Below are positions 1 to 9,300 of a stretch of DNA of 64,000 bases, piece by piece (within the stretch, counting starts at the first letter, position 1; each line of letters starts with the position of its first letter). Source of the stretch: an uncultured Acetatifactor sp. (lineage in GTDB: Bacteria; Bacillota; Clostridia; Lachnospirales; Lachnospiraceae). The DNA lies in the NCBI GenBank assembly GCA_910586775.1, contig CAJUJN010000009.1:23165-87164 (forward strand), given 5' to 3'. The position numbers and the translations under genes were made by a program. A model generated the notes under the pieces. That model saw only the letters and a list, made by a program, of their open reading frames with translations, was not told the DNA's origin and made no database searches.

Positions 1-432
1 CCCCATCTGGGAAAGCATCTCGTCCACGGTACTGCTGTTCTCACCGCCTACGGTATCACTGTCAAAAAGAGTCTCCACCGTACCGCTTTTATCCGTATAG
101 AAAAGGCGGTAGGTATAGGCGCCTCCTCCGGTTTCCTTATTCGCGCTCCTGTCCTCCAGGGAATACAGTACCTCGTTCTGCATATACCAATCTGTGGCTG
201 TAGGATTCTCATTCTTCAGCTTCAGGGTGATGATCACATTGTCCCCGGGCTGCATGCCTCCCACCACATCGTTGATATCCGCTGTGCTGAAGCTGCTCAC
301 CATCTGATTCTCAGGGCTGAAGGTCACATTCCAGTTTTCATCCCCGTAAAAGGTCTCTGCATGAACCGGAAGCACCAGGCCGAAAGCCATCAGGCCGGAA
401 AGCATTCCTATCCATATCTTCCTATTTTTCAT
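1..432 (-). CDS. Secreted protein of the surface operon, C-terminus outside window
   Basis: Only the first 144 codons are visible; the frame stays open to base 1, so the gene is cut by the window edge. The ATG at 432 follows the upstream gene's stop by 13 bp and has a GGGAGGTGG ribosome site. Residues 1-25 form a classical Sec signal peptide (MKNRKIW, then a hydrophobic stretch ending LVLPVHA). The mature part begins ETFYGDENWNVTFSP and contains GGMQPGDNVIITLKLKN, a beta-rich pattern common in proteins encoded beside SipW-type substrates. It is the last visible gene of the surface-fibre operon. No anchor motif can be judged because the end is missing. Family not recognised. Confidence 0.75.
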   Translation of the reverse strand, partial: MKNRKIWIGMLSGLMAFGLVLPVHAETFYGDENWNVTFSPENQMVSSFSTADINDVVGGMQPGDNVIITLKLKNENPTATDWYMQNEVLYSLEDRSANKETGGGAYTYRLFYTDKSGTVETLFDSDTVGGENSSTVDEMLSQMG

Positions 433-445
433 GAATGCCACCTCC

Positions 446-1246
446 CTACTCTGCAAGGCTTAAGCAGCCGTCTTCATTTACAGTGACCCGTTTTCCCCAG
501 GCACTCCATATGGCATCCTGCGCATTGTGCTCCTGTACCGCATCCACCTCTGCCTCTATCCGGAAAGAAACACCGTCGTAATCATATGTGGTAATAATCG
601 TGGTATAGTTTCCTTCCTTCTTCGTCTCCTGGGAAACCTTCTTCGCGATGCTGTCGTCTATGGTCAGGGAATCCGCGAAAAGCGATGTCTCCGAAGCCCC
701 CTGCCCTTCCGCATAAAGAAGCTTATTGTAATAAAGGACGGTACGCTCTTTCGTGCGTGCGCCTTCGTCTTCTGTCCAGTCCGTCCCGATGTTTACCAGG
801 TTCAGGTCTATCAGGTCCGGGGAAAGGTCCCGGAGCTTGTTTCCATTTGCATCCAGCCAGTATTTATAGATGCTGACGCGGACATACTGGTTAATGGTTC
901 CCGTATTTTTCACCTTCAGCTGCTCCTGGTATCTCTTTCCAAGGGTCAGTTCCTCTCCCTCGGGAAGCATGTTTTCCAGAAGAGCTCCCGTGTGCTCGTT
1001 CCAGGTTCCGTCCCCGGCGCTGCTGTAATCCCGCCAGGATACCTCCCTGTCATTTTCCAGAAGGGATACGCCTATGTCATACATCTGGATCCTGGATGTA
1101 TAGGTCTCCGAGTAATAGGTCAAGGCTGCTCTGGTCCCCCCGATGGAGCTGCCCAACAGCATGGCAACCGCCGCCACAAAAAGTACCGCAGTTACTATGG
1201 GGGATGCTGCCTTTATCCGACTCTTCGGCTTCTGCTGCTTCTTCAT
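446..1246 (-). CDS. SipW-type signal-region surface protein (TasA/camelysin-like)
   Basis: A 266-residue exported protein. A basic start (KKQQKPKSRIK) precedes a hydrophobic segment at about residues 15-32 and then GGTRAALTYYSETYTSRIQ. This is the layout of SipW-dependent signal regions, in which a small-residue/aromatic motif follows the membrane segment. The rest is beta-rich (VKNTGTINQYVRVSIYKYW). The start codon overlaps the stop of the upstream gene (ATGA), indicating translational coupling. Its neighbour at 1243-1857 has a similar signal region, so the two may be subunits or chaperone and subunit of one fibre; that is inference. No sortase signal is present. Confidence 0.72.
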   Translation of the reverse strand: MKKQQKPKSRIKAASPIVTAVLFVAAVAMLLGSSIGGTRAALTYYSETYTSRIQMYDIGVSLLENDREVSWRDYSSAGDGTWNEHTGALLENMLPEGEELTLGKRYQEQLKVKNTGTINQYVRVSIYKYWLDANGNKLRDLSPDLIDLNLVNIGTDWTEDEGARTKERTVLYYNKLLYAEGQGASETSLFADSLTIDDSIAKKVSQETKKEGNYTTIITTYDYDGVSFRIEAEVDAVQEHNAQDAIWSAWGKRVTVNEDGCLSLAE

Positions 1247-1857
1247 GATGCGTCCCCTCCTTCCGTGCTACCTGTATCTTCCATGCCGCCATCCGTGCTG
1301 TCAGCACCGTTCTGGGAATCCGTCTCTTTTGGCCTGCCGGTGCTCTCCGTACTTCCTGTGTCCAGGAGTTCGCTCCAGTCTGTCTCTTCTATGGTATAGG
1401 CACTGCCGTCCTCATGATACCTCACCGGCGTGCTCTCATAGATGACCACCACGTTGAAGCGCTCCATCTCCTCCGGGTCTGCCGGAATGTTCTCGATTCT
1501 GATATCCAACCGTCCCGTGCTTGCGCCGCCGTTTACTATATTTCCGTAATAATAGTACCCGTCGCTGCCCTGGGTCCAGCCCTCGCCGGAGTAGACAAGC
1601 GTGTACTGGCTCCCGCAGAACGCCCTGGCGCGGATATACACCGGCTCCGAACTCTCCACATTTTCAATCACCACGTGCTTCGTCCAGTCCGTGAACTCCT
1701 CCGTGATCTCCGTCCTGTCCCCTAGCTGGATGGTATAGCCGCCTGCCGCCTCCGCATAGGTGGTAAAATAGGACCAGGCCTCACCGATTCCGGCAAAGGC
1801 CACTGCCGCCAGGGCCGCCAGAGCAAGGGCTCCAGGATAAAAACTCCTTCTCTTCAT
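1243..1857 (-). CDS. Second SipW-type signal-region surface protein
   Basis: A 204-residue exported protein. The ATG at 1857 (MKRRSFYPG) is preferred over in-frame upstream codons because AAGGAG lies 6 nt before it. The hydrophobic segment (ALALAALAAVAFAGI) is followed by GEAWSYFTTYAEAAGGY, then a beta-rich core with a pattern IQLGDRTEITEEF, and a low-complexity Ser/Thr/Gly/Asp tail from about residue 160 that could span the wall. The tail has no LPXTG motif. It overlaps the next gene by 4 nt. The signal region resembles that of TasA/camelysin substrates. The only signal peptidase in the locus is a Ser/Lys enzyme, not SipW-like, so the processing enzyme is uncertain. Confidence 0.7.
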   Translation of the reverse strand: MKRRSFYPGALALAALAAVAFAGIGEAWSYFTTYAEAAGGYTIQLGDRTEITEEFTDWTKHVVIENVESSEPVYIRARAFCGSQYTLVYSGEGWTQGSDGYYYYGNIVNGGASTGRLDIRIENIPADPEEMERFNVVVIYESTPVRYHEDGSAYTIEETDWSELLDTGSTESTGRPKETDSQNGADSTDGGMEDTGSTEGGDAS

Positions 1858-1869
1858 CTTCTTCTCCTT

Positions 1870-2081
1870 ATTCCAGTCCCGCATGACACGATACAGTACC
1901 AGCATCCGTGAAGAATTTCCGCCCGCAAAATGCATGCGTCCGTAAATCCTTCAGGCACTGTACCGTGTCATGCTGATTCCAGTCCCGCATGACACGATAC
2001 AGTACCAGCATCCGTGAAGGATTTCCGTCCGCAAAATGCATGCGTCCGTAAATCCTTCAGGCACTGTAGAGTGTCATGCTG
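1870..2081. repeat. Tandem duplication of a 106-bp palindromic unit
   Basis: Two head-to-tail copies of a 106-bp unit (1870-1975 and 1976-2081), differing at only a few positions, followed by the first 15 bases of a third at 2082. Each unit is a long imperfect hairpin: GCATGACACG and TACAGT near one end pair with ACTGTA and GTGTCATGC near the other. The block fills the gap between the gene at 2115 and the one at 1857, inside the operon, so it would be transcribed as two large stem-loops. A role in mRNA processing or partial termination is inference. The 15-base boundary sequence recurs at 22909-22923. Confidence 0.85.
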
Positions 2082-2114
2082 ATTCCAGTTCCGCATTGGG
2101 CCATACTTCTACTC

Positions 2115-3284
2115 TCAGTTTCCTGCAGGCGGCTCGCCCTGGTTCCCGGCGGCTTCCTGTGCCGGGCTGGAATACCAGTGCCACGCCCCAGCCTCCTCAT
2201 CGTATACAAACTGGTTCTTGATTCCATGGCCATTGGTCCTGCGGCCATCGTACTCGTTCTCGAACTCCACGGACACCACATCGTCCGCCGCTATCGTGGC
2301 CGTCCGATCTCCCGGCACGGTGAGCTGATAGCTGGAGCCGCTGTACACCTCCCGGACCGTGACCTGGGCCATGGCCGGAATCCTGTCCAACACCACCCTC
2401 TCCTGCCCAGCCGCCGTGAAGGTGATGCTCTCCACATTGCTGTAGACCACCTGGTCGTCCAGCATGCCCGTGACCTCGAAGACGAAAGTGGCGGATTCCT
2501 GGACGCCCCCCATGGTCTCGTACTCGGAAAGGGTCTTGACAATCTCCAGGGAGCCGTAGCGGTCCAGGCGCTCCGGCTTCAGGTTCACGGATGCTTCAAA
2601 AATCCAGTCCCCCGGATTCGCCGTGTTAATGATGCCGTTCCCGTCCGCCTCCTTGGTAGGCAGGGAAACCAACTGGGGGAGGAACGCGTATGTGTACTGC
2701 TGGGAATCGGCTATGGTGGCGATCCGCTTGGTCTCCTCCTGGGTCAGGGAATCCGTCTGCTCTATCTCTATCTTATAGTCCGCCAACTCCGTCAGGTTCC
2801 TGCCCCTGGCCACCAGCAGGTACAGGCCCGGAGCCAGGTTGCCCACCTTTGTGCCCGCAGACTCTCCGCTGCCGCTCACAGGGGTGCAGGGGGAAGCCGC
2901 GTCCAGGGCGATGGCGGCCGCCTGCTGGGCCGTCTCCTCCCAGCTCGCCGCGGGCTGCGCGCCCTCCTCCGGGCTGTCCGGAAGGTTCAGCGAGGCGTAC
3001 TCCCCGGTCAGCTCGTAATGATAGGTATCCTGTCCCGATGTCTTCACGGCCCGGGCCACCTGGTACAGATCCACCACCACGTCCGCCCCTGCAAGATCCT
3101 CCCCGAAGCTGTCCGCCCCTTCCTTATGGGGATCCTCCGGATAGACGGTCAGGGAACAGCTTCCGGCCACGAACCCCTCGTCATCCGCCTCAAGAGGCGC
3201 CGCGATGCCCGCCATCGGCTCTGCGATGCACATACCGACGGCCAGGGTCAGCGCAGTCAGCAGATATATCCATCTTTTTTTCAT
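2115..3284 (-). CDS. Pilus-operon accessory protein with CnaB-like C-terminal domain
   Basis: A 389-residue secreted protein. The ATG at 3284 has AGGAGGAG 8 nt upstream. Residues 1-29 form a signal peptide (MKKRWIYLLTALTLAVG ... GIAAP). The middle holds two beta-rich regions, one with VGNLAPGLYLLVARG, typical of SpaA/CnaB-type pilin folds. The C-terminal third (GSLEIVKTLSEYE ... TFVFEVTGMLD ... VTVREVYSG ... VEFENEYD) matches the CnaB-like pattern in which Lys, Glu and Asn can form an isopeptide bond. It ends in AGNQGEPPAGN with no LPXTG motif or membrane tail, so it is not an ordinary sortase substrate. It lies just downstream of the sortase; a minor subunit role is inference. Confidence 0.7.
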   Translation of the reverse strand: MKKRWIYLLTALTLAVGMCIAEPMAGIAAPLEADDEGFVAGSCSLTVYPEDPHKEGADSFGEDLAGADVVVDLYQVARAVKTSGQDTYHYELTGEYASLNLPDSPEEGAQPAASWEETAQQAAAIALDAASPCTPVSGSGESAGTKVGNLAPGLYLLVARGRNLTELADYKIEIEQTDSLTQEETKRIATIADSQQYTYAFLPQLVSLPTKEADGNGIINTANPGDWIFEASVNLKPERLDRYGSLEIVKTLSEYETMGGVQESATFVFEVTGMLDDQVVYSNVESITFTAAGQERVVLDRIPAMAQVTVREVYSGSSYQLTVPGDRTATIAADDVVSVEFENEYDGRRTNGHGIKNQFVYDEEAGAWHWYSSPAQEAAGNQGEPPAGN

Positions 3285-3370
3285 GAGCAGTCTCCTCCTA
3301 TTATTCGTTCCGTGACAGCCAGCCCGGCGCCGGATTCCGGCATGGGGTGGACGGCCACTGTTTTCCGGTT

Positions 3371-4303
3371 CTATTCTTTTTCTTCCAGATCTCCCTCTTC
3401 GGAGCCGTTCCTACGGAGTTCCTCCAGAATCTCTTTCTTGCTCTTCCTGGAGCCCTTGACGCTGCTGACGATCAGGGCAGTGACCAGCGTCACGAACAGA
3501 AGGGGAATCCCCACTGCGGGAATCACCACGTAATTCGGAATCCGCACTGCCTCCGCCACTACCACCACTTCACCGGCGATATTCTCTATGCGCTTGCCCC
3601 GCACCAGCATCCGGTGGGTGTTGACGCCATAGGGGGTACAGGTGACCAATGTACAGTAGTCCCTTCCGGGCTGTATGGCAAGCTCGTCTGTCTCCTCCGG
3701 CAGGACGATGCGGATCTGATCCACCATGTATGTGATAGTCTGGCCCATGACGTTCAGGGTGAAGATATCGCCCTCCACCATCCGGTCCAGATCCGAGAAC
3801 AGCTTGGCGCTGGGCAGTCCCCTGTGGCCGGACAGCACGGAATGTGTCCGCTCCCCGCCCACAGGAAGGGATGAGCCCGGTATATGCCCCACCGCAATCT
3901 GCAGCACGCTCTCGTCCACGCTGTGGTAAACCGGAAGGTTCACGCCGATGGCCGATATCTGCACATATCCCATGATTCCCGTGCCGCCGATGTCCAGCAT
4001 CTTCTCATACTCGGCATATTCCTCCTCGGTCAGGTCGAAATCCACACCGTTCAGAAGCTTGGTGTTGTAGGCCTGAGCCGCCTTGATGGCATCCTCCCTC
4101 TCCTGCGCGGACAGGTCTTCCACTGCCGTCACATATCCCGCAATCGCCTTTGTGGCGTGCATGGAATTCCACCAGTCGCTGATGGACGGATACAACAGAA
4201 TCCCTACGCCTGCCAGCAGTATAATGAATAATATGATTGTCGAAATCGAAGGGCCTTTTCTTTTCTTCTTCCCCTTCTTTTTCTCGGCCTCTTTTTTCTT
4301 CAT
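3371..4303 (-). CDS. Class C (pilus-type) sortase
   Basis: A 310-residue membrane transpeptidase that would polymerise or anchor the pilin encoded upstream. The start at 4303 (MKKKEAEKKKGKKK) has GGGGAAA upstream; an in-frame extension to 4402 lacks a ribosome site. A lysine-rich cytoplasmic start is followed by a membrane helix at about residues 18-38. Catalytic residues are visible: His in LSGHRGLPSAKLF, Cys in TLVTCTPYGVNTHRML, and Arg in RMLVRGKRI. A second membrane helix near residue 275 (VVIPAVGIPLLFVTLVTALI) plus a charged tail is typical of class C enzymes. The gene lies between the backbone pilin and the accessory protein, as in standard pilus islands. Confidence 0.93.
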   Translation of the reverse strand: MKKKEAEKKKGKKKRKGPSISTIILFIILLAGVGILLYPSISDWWNSMHATKAIAGYVTAVEDLSAQEREDAIKAAQAYNTKLLNGVDFDLTEEEYAEYEKMLDIGGTGIMGYVQISAIGVNLPVYHSVDESVLQIAVGHIPGSSLPVGGERTHSVLSGHRGLPSAKLFSDLDRMVEGDIFTLNVMGQTITYMVDQIRIVLPEETDELAIQPGRDYCTLVTCTPYGVNTHRMLVRGKRIENIAGEVVVVAEAVRIPNYVVIPAVGIPLLFVTLVTALIVSSVKGSRKSKKEILEELRRNGSEEGDLEEKE

Positions 4304-4431
4304 AGGTTTCCCCACTCTGAGTTGATACGGCAGCTCCTGGCTGCTTACTGACGTCGGCCGGATTGGCATGTGGCCATGTCGAATCCGTTGCTCGCCGCAC
4401 ACCGCGTGAAGGTGTCAGTTAAGTGCGGCAT

Positions 4432-4460
4432 CCCCGGGGGCGGGGTTTCCGTCCCCGGGG
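4432..4460. terminator. GC-rich hairpin between pilin and sortase genes
   Basis: CCCCGGGG at 4432-4439 and again at 4453-4460 (the octamer is self-complementary) close a very stable stem. On the minus strand no run of T follows, so it may act as an mRNA 3'-end stabiliser or partial terminator that keeps pilin mRNA more abundant than sortase mRNA. This is inferred from position and structure. Confidence 0.55.
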
Positions 4461-4503
4461 TTTGTTGCTGTTCAAATGTGCTTAAGTACCGCAGCAATCC
4501 GGA

Positions 4504-6228
4504 TTAGCGATTGCTCATGCGTTTCTTGGCAACCAACAGGATGCCTGCTCCGATTACCAGGATACCGCCTACTACGTAGAAGATGGTAGTACCGATGCCA
4601 CCGGTGGAAGGAAGGAGGGAACCCTTCTGGTTGACGATGCTTGTATCAAGCATATTATCTGTTCCCACTGTTACCTTATCATTATTTGATGCAAAAGTTT
4701 TGGTCTCTGCATTAAATGTCAGGGTGAATGTAATCGGATCAATGGTATTGTATCCCGGCAGTGTCTTTATCTCAGTGATGGTATATTCTCCGGCTCCAAG
4801 ACCCTTGAAAGTTACAGTACCATCTGCCTTAACTGTGCCCACAACATCTGTCTTTGTCTCAGTGTTCCCCTTTGCAACAACACTTGTCGTTTTTTTGTAT
4901 TTGGTAGTTGTGCTCTCATAATCAGCCGTATTGTCAGTCTCATCGTCTGCCACGATAGGTGCTGTGGTGGTGTAAGTGCCATCCTTCAGCTTCCAGTACT
5001 CGCCATCGGCTGCCTCTGTGAAAGTCTCTTCTGTAACCAGAACAATGTTTACGCCGTTGCCAGTTAAAGTGAACTCAACGCCAGGAAGGAACTTATTGTC
5101 CTCATCTGTCTTTAAGATGGTCAGCTCGGTTGTATAAGTAACAACCTCAATCTTGGGAGTCTCACCTGTCGGGTGGGTAGGCGTGGGCTTATTCGGGTTC
5201 TCAGGAGGGGTAGTGGAGCCGTTACCGCTGTTGTTCGGGTCATTTGAATAGGACAGCTTGACATCATTGGGGTTTCCGTCTCCTGCTATTACAGCATTCT
5301 CATTCAGGGTAGCCTTATAGGTCAAAACAACCTCTGTGTCCTCTATAATCTCTCCAACTGACGGATCTGTTAAAAGAGACAATGCCTTTAAGTCCAGAAT
5401 CCCTACTTCAATGGTGGTGCCTGTTGTCTCATTATATGTTCCGACACCCTTATAGAAATATTTTGTAACATCTACGCCATTAACAGTCACTTTGATGCTA
5501 TTTTCCTTATAGGTAAGACCTTTGCTCAAAGTATCTGTGAACATGTAGTAATAGGTCTTGTAGTCAGCGATGTTGCTGGGCATAGTACCGGTAATTTCAT
5601 AATTTACTTCATCGCCGATAGATGCCTCGTTGGTATCAACCTTGTCCGCACCTTCTACAATTTTCTTATCAGTTGTAGGGACATCTGCTTTAGGAGTAAA
5701 CGTTAAAGTACCATTTACTACTTGAGTTACGTATAAAGTATATCCTACGTTCGTTCCTGTCAGTGAACCATCTTTATCTTTCACCAAGTAGTAACCTACG
5801 GGCAACTCTGTATATGTCGTTTCACTTCCAGTTCTGATAGGGTTACTGTTAAGATTCGTATATTTCTGAATAACCGCAAGCTTTGTTGTATCAGAAGTTG
5901 CGTCTTTAACCGCTTCCAGTTCATCCAAAACCGATGTCTCAACCTTCTCTCCCTCTGTTCCAGTACCATTTTGGCCCCACTTAATATTGGACAAAACGCC
6001 ATCCGCATAATCACCAGTGAAAATCTGGTAAATTTCATAGGTGTGGGGTACTGATCCAGGAGTCTCTGTATTGTCTCCCGCTCTACTACCGCTTCCCTCA
6101 TCCGGTGTGTTGGATGTACCAGGACTTGTTACATCCCCACCACCTTCTGTTGCGAATACAGTCAGGCTCATTCCCAGAACCATGACCATCGCCAGCAATA
6201 TGCTGACTATCTTTTTCATACGCTTCAT
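4504..6228 (-). CDS. LPSTG-anchored backbone pilin (isopeptide-forming)
   Basis: A 574-residue sortase substrate. The start at 6228 (MKRMKKIVS) has AAGGAG 8 nt upstream. The signal peptide covers residues 1-27 (SILLAMVMVLGMSLTVFA). A central domain fits the fimbrial isopeptide D2 type (KKIVEGADKVDTNEASIGD ... YEITGTMP ... YYYMFTDTLSKGL). A Pro/Thr/Asn linker (PPENPNKPTPTHPTG) leads to a CnaB domain (LTILKTDEDNKFLPGVEF ... GLGAGEYTITEIKTLPGY). The C-terminus is a complete sorting signal: LLPSTGG, hydrophobic helix, KKRMSNR. Base composition is visibly more AT-rich than the flanking genes. It sits between the giant surface protein and the sortase, so it is the likely shaft subunit. Confidence 0.92.
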   Translation of the reverse strand: MKRMKKIVSILLAMVMVLGMSLTVFATEGGGDVTSPGTSNTPDEGSGSRAGDNTETPGSVPHTYEIYQIFTGDYADGVLSNIKWGQNGTGTEGEKVETSVLDELEAVKDATSDTTKLAVIQKYTNLNSNPIRTGSETTYTELPVGYYLVKDKDGSLTGTNVGYTLYVTQVVNGTLTFTPKADVPTTDKKIVEGADKVDTNEASIGDEVNYEITGTMPSNIADYKTYYYMFTDTLSKGLTYKENSIKVTVNGVDVTKYFYKGVGTYNETTGTTIEVGILDLKALSLLTDPSVGEIIEDTEVVLTYKATLNENAVIAGDGNPNDVKLSYSNDPNNSGNGSTTPPENPNKPTPTHPTGETPKIEVVTYTTELTILKTDEDNKFLPGVEFTLTGNGVNIVLVTEETFTEAADGEYWKLKDGTYTTTAPIVADDETDNTADYESTTTKYKKTTSVVAKGNTETKTDVVGTVKADGTVTFKGLGAGEYTITEIKTLPGYNTIDPITFTLTFNAETKTFASNNDKVTVGTDNMLDTSIVNQKGSLLPSTGGIGTTIFYVVGGILVIGAGILLVAKKRMSNR

Positions 6229-6330
6229 AACTTTCTCTCCTTCCATGATTTTGTACTTGTCTGAAGCTATGTGGGTAAATTCCCACAAATTTACTGTTCC
6301 TTTTTTCAGATTCCAGAGGATACCTCCCCC

Positions 6331-9300
6331 TCATCCCCTCCTTTCTCTGAATTTCTTTTTATACAGAAAGCCTGCGCCAAACAGAAGGGCTATGCCGCCT
6401 GCCATTGTATATAGGATTGTGCCGGAGCCGCCGGTCTCGGGAAGTGCGAATTTAAGGACATTGTTGTACTCAATTTCTACCTGGCTGTTCTTGGATATGG
6501 TGCCTGTAACAACGCCTGAGCCATTGCCATTTCCGCCTGAAGTCTCCGGCAGATAAGGATTGCTGCTACTTTCTTCCCATTGAAGCCCTTCTCCCTGTTC
6601 ACCGGAGATATTTGTCACAGGACCTACCTCCTTGATGGTGTAGTGCGAACCATGGGGAAGATATTTTATAACGATATATTCCCCCTTCTTTAATGTGAAC
6701 TTGGCGTTATTCCATATCAGGATATCATTGCCAACCACATTATTATTAGCGTCAAACTTGGTATAGGAATAATCATCCTTCAAACTATTTCCTGAAGCAT
6801 CGCTGAACTGAATCTCAAAACCAAACACTTCGTTAGTCTCTTCGCCAGTTCCAGCATCCGTTGACCCATTTACCTTCTTTTGAATTCTCAGCTCCCCTGT
6901 ATCCTGTTCCGTTGTGGCGAAGGATACGGACGGAAGCGTAAACTGCATCCAGCAGGTGGAACCGGAAGCGCCTCGCTCTGTGTAAAAGAATGTGAGTTTG
7001 TAATGTCCTTCGGTTTCTTTCTCGATATAATCCCACAGGTTCACATATTCGCCCACAGAGCTGTGCACACCGCCGATATCGCAAATCAGTTTTCCTGTAT
7101 ATCCAGGGCCGTCAAGAAACACCCACATGTCATCGTCGCCATAAAAGAGGTATTCCAAGGGTCCTACGTAATCCTCCACCAGGTCAAATTCAACTGTATA
7201 ATGCATTCCGAAGTAATGGTTATGGTTTTTGCCGTCATCGGATACCGGCGCTCCCAAAGTATCCGAAGCACTGCTAAAACTACTTAAAGTAGTTATTATA
7301 TCGCCTCCACTAGCATTCTTTCCATTCGGCTTACCAAACATTAAATCATGTCCTGCAGTGCCCGCAGAGCTGACACCATCCAACGGGTAAAAGTCATTAC
7401 CGGCAAAATAATAGGTGTTATTCCAATTGGGTCTCTGCCTTTTAAATTTATCTACGCCATATTGGCTGCTTACAATATTGCCTTTTTCCTTCACCTCTAC
7501 CCCAGTCAGCGTATACGTATCACCGCTCTGACTGAAAATAAGGTCGCCGACATATTCAGACTTTCCCTTTGCACTCCCATCATTGAAAAGATTAGGAGCT
7601 TTCACGTTGCCAGCATACTGAATCTTTCCATCCTTCAAACCTGTAACCAATCCGAAAGTAGGGCTGCCATAGGCAGCATTCAGGCTATTTGCCATGTTTC
7701 CCACGATATCGCCCATGGTAGTCTTCATTAATCCTTCCGAATTACCGAATCCGAATGTCTGATCTGGCGAATTGCTGTTAATTCCCTGTCGGTTCGTATA
7801 CATATACCACAGAGCGCCGCTGTCATGCGTCTTTGCATTCCCTCGATTCACCAGGTTCGCCTCGATGGCATTGGCAGCTTTATACAGATTACCATTTGAA
7901 ACATCATAGTCATAGAAATTCGCCCCGTTCTTCACAGTATCTGTTTTCACCGTATGCACTAGCCGAATCGTTGCATCTGATGTAATCAATATAAATTCAT
8001 TTGGATACTCATCTTTTGTCTGCTGCTTATTGGTAAAATGCCACTCCTTTCCATTTTCGCAGCTGTACGTTTCCCATACACCACTACCTTTCCTCTGCAC
8101 CGTGATTTCTTTCAGGACATAATTATCGTTTTTCGCAATTTTATTAAAATACACAAGACCCGGCGCTGAAATATAATCATATGAACCTGACGAGTAAACC
8201 TCTGTCAGTTTTTTTTCCATTTCGACTGTTCCGTCAGATGCCACTTTAATATTCAGTTTTTTATTCGGAGTTTTATTCTGCTCAGTGCCGTTTATCGGCA
8301 GATTTCCACCCTTACCGGCGCTTGTCAGATTTCCATCGGCATCTCTTTTCGCTGTATCAATAACTGTAATAGTATTGTTCTCTTTTGCATCAGCAAGCAC
8401 ATCGATTTCCGCATAAAACTCCACAGTAAACTTAGGATTCGCCTGGCTGGTTCCCACAATTGCTACAGTTCCGTCTTCGTTTCTCAGAGTCAAGAGCATC
8501 GGTGCCGCCATTGCTTCATAATCCACTACCATAGCATCAGCGATTTCACCTTCCGCTGCATCCTCTCCCAACTCTACAGCAGTAATCACCACCTCCGGCT
8601 TAACTTCCACGCCATCCGCTATCTGCTCCTCACCATCCAAATCCAGCGTCATAGGATCGACAGCCGTTTCCGCATATTCCACCAGCGCCTCGCTGGGCTT
8701 CACTTCTGCCGTCACTGTACAGTCCGACAAATCCAGCTTCTTGCCGTCATATAGCATTTTATAAGACAGCACCTGCAGGAACAGTTGGTCATCCAGCTCA
8801 TCCGCTCCCTCTGTCCCGTCTGCGTACACAGCGGCTGCAGCCTTGGCATACTCTTCCGCATTCTCGTCCAAAGGATCGACACGGAACTCCAGTTCCTTTT
8901 CCAAATCACTGTTTTCAATAATGACAGAGACGCCGTTCTCTGAAGTCATAACATCTGCTTCCACATCGCCGCTGTCTTCCGCTTCGCCGCTTTCGCTCCC
9001 CTCAGGAAGCTCGGCGCTCTCAGCGTCATCTGTTCCCGCTTCAGCTTCTTCGTCCACAGCATCGTCTCCGGTACCGCTCTCTTCCGCCTCACTTTCCGCA
9101 GGGCTGTCAGGCACGGCGGTTTCTCCCTCCGCGCCTGGCTCTTCCTCCGGTTCCATATCCCCAACGGGAACATTGACTTCGCCCTCTATCCGAAATGTGA
9201 CCTCGAATTCATCGGTCTCATACTTCAGTTCCGCATCCACCGGAACCCTCACGTTCTCCACGCCGTACCCGACAGCGATTTCCGAGAAGCTCTCCATCTC

